DNA of 17,246 nt from G713 sp034717835 (lineage in GTDB: Bacteria; Chloroflexota; Anaerolineae; B4-G1; SLSP01): contig JAYELZ010000110.1 of NCBI GenBank assembly GCA_034717835.1, forward strand, positions 1 through 17,246. Reading direction: 5' to 3'. Every line of letters starts with the position of its first letter. The first letter of the stretch is position 1. The translations under genes and the position numbers were made by a program. Below, piece after piece: positions 15,464 to 17,246 of the stretch. The notes beneath the pieces were generated by a model. That model ran no database searches and was not told the origin of the DNA. It saw only the letters and a list, made by a program, of their open reading frames with translations.

Positions 15464-16234
15464 CTATGGGAGTTGGTAAATTTGCTTCGCTAGCAGGAGC
15501 TCCACCCCGCCGCGGATATGGGCCACCCAATCAATAAACCGCTTAACCATGGTTTGGCCCTCAAACATCGCCCCATGCTGCGGGGCAATCCGCTCAATAT
15601 CCATCCGCCACACCATCGCAGCCCATTGACGACAGATCTTCGCAGAGGGCATGTAGCGTTGATGAAACCCTTCCATATACTGCACATGCGCCTCAAAATC
15701 CTGCACAACTTCATATTGATTGTCGGGAGGCAATAATGAGGCCCCCAGGTCTCCCGTAAAGAGCGTCTTTGAGGCCACATCATACACATTAAGATTCCCG
15801 GCAGAGTGGAGGAAGTGAGCTGGCACCAACACTATTTCCGCCTCCCCCAACTCAAGCCGCATCCCTACATCTGGCACTGAGAGAACCCGATCAGTTGCCA
15901 AACTCTTAGTGCAGAACGCGGGGATAAACCGCTGCCAAAGCGAGGGGAAACAGATCAGAGCGTCAGTGATCAAGAGGTACCCATTTAATCCGGAACCCAC
16001 ATCAGGGTCCTGGTGGGAGAGAATGATGTATTCTAACTTCTGCGGTGGCAGGTACGTTGACATCTCTGAGACCAAACCAGAGAATGACTTGTTACCCCCG
16101 GGATCTAGCAGCATGCCCTGCTTGCCATCAATGATGAGGTATTGGTTAGCCTGAACCTCATTCTCTCCACTTCCGGCCAGATCATCAAATCGAACGCATC
16201 TATGCTCACCATCGTTGAAAAACTCGGTCGCCAT
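15464..16234 (-). CDS. ODP/flavodiiron-type metallo-beta-lactamase-fold protein
   Basis: A 256-residue single-domain metallo-beta-lactamase fold of the kind found in flavodiiron and oxygen-binding diiron (ODP) proteins. Likely metal ligands: H74, D76 and D78 in SHQDPDVGSG, H140 or H143 in PAHFLHSAGN, D162 in FTGDLGAS and H220 in PQHGAMFEG. In hydrolytic relatives the residue after D78 is usually His; here it is Val79, which favours a diiron oxygen or redox sensor/enzyme over a hydrolase. No flavodoxin or rubredoxin domain is fused. The start at 16234 has a perfect AAGGAGG 8 bases upstream. It lies between ArsR-linked remnants and a lipid-synthesis gene; a redox role for the group is only a guess. 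Confidence 0.8.
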   Translation of the reverse strand: MATEFFNDGEHRCVRFDDLAGSGENEVQANQYLIIDGKQGMLLDPGGNKSFSGLVSEMSTYLPPQKLEYIILSHQDPDVGSGLNGYLLITDALICFPSLWQRFIPAFCTKSLATDRVLSVPDVGMRLELGEAEIVLVPAHFLHSAGNLNVYDVASKTLFTGDLGASLLPPDNQYEVVQDFEAHVQYMEGFHQRYMPSAKICRQWAAMVWRMDIERIAPQHGAMFEGQTMVKRFIDWVAHIRGGVELLLAKQIYQLP

Positions 16235-16288
16235 TGTATTTTCCTCCTTATTTTGGTTAGCAATAAAGCCTAAAATATACTTCTTTGT

Positions 16289-16498
16289 TTAGGGACCAGT
16301 ATCCATCAGCTGTTCCGCTTTGAACTTAGCCAGTCCAACCGCTCGGATCCGCGCTAGATTTCCAATACGATCTGTGCGAAAGATAAAGCCGAAAGCCCTC
16401 AAGATAAAATTATAGAGCTTCGGGCGCTCTTTAAAATTTTGGATTTCCGTACATTCGGCGCAGGTGGCATATCCGCGACCGCTAGCGCAAGCCTTCAT
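16289..16498 (-). pseudogene. DUF3795-like protein, N-terminally truncated
   Basis: A 69-codon frame carries the C-terminal half of a DUF3795-like cysteine protein: KACASGRGYATCAECTE (2-18) followed by a helical region (LARIRAVGLAKFKAEQ). Complete members begin with a CGLxCxxC-type segment of about 60 further residues, missing here. The same frame stays open for 8 codons upstream (YGGKYVCA, with another Cys), then meets a stop, showing that homology continues past the available ATG. It directly abuts a remnant of a phosphatidyltransferase gene, so a deletion probably fused the two. The family call is from motif memory and moderate. Confidence 0.5.
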
Positions 16499-16634
16499 GG
16501 CACAGACATATTTACCTCCATATTATGGACTCGCCACTTACGCAGCCAGCACATGACCGGCTCGGTAATTACCGTGGCCTCTACCCGCAACCAATCGGTG
16601 AAAATCTCATACTGTTGGGACTTGATGTCGTCAT
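16495..16634 (-). pseudogene. Remnant of a CDP-alcohol phosphatidyltransferase N-terminus
   Basis: A minus-strand frame reads FTDWLRVEATVITEPVMCWL then RKWRVHN, matching the intact neighbour (FTDWLRNKATVITGPVAGWL then HKLRIHP). At DNA level 16563-16602 matches 15321-15360 at 33 of 40 bases. No ATG is in this frame; the ATG at 16634 is in another frame, so a frameshift near 16600 is likely. Similarity stops after RVHN and a TGA follows at 16495-16497. The catalytic part is absent. Confidence 0.7.
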
Positions 16635-16656
16635 AAAATTAGGCGCCTTCTTCCCG

Positions 16657-16983
16657 TCACTCGTCAACGTCAATGGAATCCCCCAACAGAGCTCTCAAAT
16701 CCACCTCCAACTCTAGGAACCGCTCCGGAGAGAGTCGATAGAGGAGTTGTCGTCCCACTCTCCGGTAGGTCACAAGTCCAGCTTGGCGCAGCTGCCGCAG
16801 GTGCCAGGAGAGCAATGGTTGGCTGACGCGCAAAGCGGTCTTCAATTCCGCGACGTTGGATTCGTCTTGCGCCAAAATCCCGATGATACGCAACCGGATC
16901 ACGGCGCGCAACGCTTGGAATGTCTCGGCTAGCAGGGTCAATTGTTCCTTTGAAAGTGGTGCGGTGGAGAAACGTTCAGCCAT
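16657..16983 (-). CDS. ArsR-family winged-helix regulator
   Basis: A 108-residue ArsR-type repressor: helices, a helix-turn-helix at about 43-66 (NVAELKTALRVSQPLLSWHL with RQLRQ) and a beta wing (LVTYRRVGRQLLYRLSPE, 70-87). The alpha-3 cysteine motif of ArsR/SmtB (ELCVCDL) is replaced by ESNVAEL, and no cysteine is present in the protein, so classical thiolate sensing of arsenic is unlikely. The signal is unknown. A strong promoter and a perfect palindrome lie just upstream (16996-17045), consistent with autoregulation. It heads the minus-strand group containing the metallo-beta-lactamase-fold and phosphatidyltransferase genes, which it may also control. Confidence 0.88.
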   Translation of the reverse strand: MAERFSTAPLSKEQLTLLAETFQALRAVIRLRIIGILAQDESNVAELKTALRVSQPLLSWHLRQLRQAGLVTYRRVGRQLLYRLSPERFLELEVDLRALLGDSIDVDE

Positions 16984-16995
16984 AAGTCACCCGAA

Positions 16996-17019
16996 ATATA
17001 TAAAGAGAACTTTATATAT
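16996..17019. promoter_or_regulatory. ArsR operator palindrome
   Basis: ATATATAAAG (16996-17005) and CTTTATATAT (17010-17019) are perfect inverted halves separated by AGAA. The site begins at the -10 of the ArsR promoter and covers the expected transcription start, the usual place for repression by an ArsR dimer. The 12-2-12-like size fits the family. Confidence 0.7.
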
Positions 17020-17045
17020 AATAACTATAAGGAGTATTTTGTCAA
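17018..17045 (-). promoter_or_regulatory. Promoter of the ArsR gene
   Basis: On the minus strand a consensus TTGACA (17040-17045) is followed after 16 bases by TATTAT (17018-17023), a 5/6 match to the -10. Transcription would start near 17011, inside the palindrome, giving a leader of about 28 bases to the ATG at 16983. Confidence 0.62.
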
Positions 17046-17246
17046 CAAGATCGGGGGAGCCAGTAAATTATTAGTAGGGAAATCACTAGTCCTCCGAGGT
17101 CTAGGTAGGAAAGCGAAGGTGGCTAGCGCGACAATTTATTATCTATCCCCACCGGCGAGAGAAGATTAGGGAGAGAGTGATGGCTGCATGGGTATAAGTG
17201 TCCCGCTCTAATCCTCCCCCCCCCATAACACGGGTACAGAGGCGGA
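17046..17246. other. Intergenic end of window, no gene seen
   Basis: No convincing reading frame, RNA or element is visible. GATTAG (17164-17169) can pair with CTAATC (17208-17213) over a long loop, followed by a run of nine C, but this is not a convincing terminator. Confidence 0.5.

Noticed and set aside
17031..17075. AAGGAG on the + strand as a ribosome site for a gene divergent from ArsR
   Set aside because: No start codon at a proper distance and no open frame follows; the bases belong to the ArsR promoter spacer.

Overview
The window looks like a piece of a GC-rich Chloroflexota (Anaerolineae/Caldilineae-like) chromosome. The grounds are gene content, the secreted-protein C-terminus ending YLPLVLR, the IS110/IS66-type remnants, and many short degenerate intergenic repeats of a kind I associate with that phylum. 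This is recognition from memory, not a database match. No rRNA, tRNA or CRISPR array was seen.

Layout. (1) 1-1091 is a mobile-DNA graveyard: the first 22 codons of an IS66-like transposase at the edge, a C-terminally truncated IS110 transposase, an upstream non-coding region that folds like an IS110 bridge RNA, and a ~157 bp inverted-repeat (MITE-like) element. (2) 1005-5334 is a minus-strand operon-like run, in transcription order: receiver+Roadblock-like protein, GT-C (ArnT/GT39-like) membrane glycosyltransferase, YajC, SpoIIE/PP2C-like phosphatase, small P-loop protein. (3) 5335-5654 is a divergent intergenic stretch full of small palindromes. (4) 5655-14722 is a plus-strand run: a secreted GH39/GH5-like glycoside hydrolase; a four-gene cassette of CotH kinase, DUF4956 membrane protein, divergent CotH-like protein and VTC-domain polyphosphate polymerase; then a secreted TPR protein. 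(5) 14743-16983 is a minus-strand group: ArsR regulator, a fused pair of gene remnants (CDP-alcohol phosphatidyltransferase N-terminus and DUF3795 C-terminus), an ODP/flavodiiron-type metallo-beta-lactamase-fold protein, and an intact CDP-alcohol phosphatidyltransferase.

Most notable is the 7.7-13.2 kb cassette. It pairs a predicted cytoplasmic polyphosphate polymerase with a multi-pass membrane protein and two membrane-anchored proteins whose CotH-type domains are predicted to lie outside the membrane. It sits between two 96 bp direct repeats (91/96 identical): one is the 3' end of the glycoside hydrolase gene, the other lies directly before the TPR gene. The simplest reading is that hydrolase and TPR genes were once adjacent and translationally coupled, and the cassette was placed between them. 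An extracytoplasmic phosphorylation or polyphosphate-handling system is a plausible hypothesis, not something the sequence proves.
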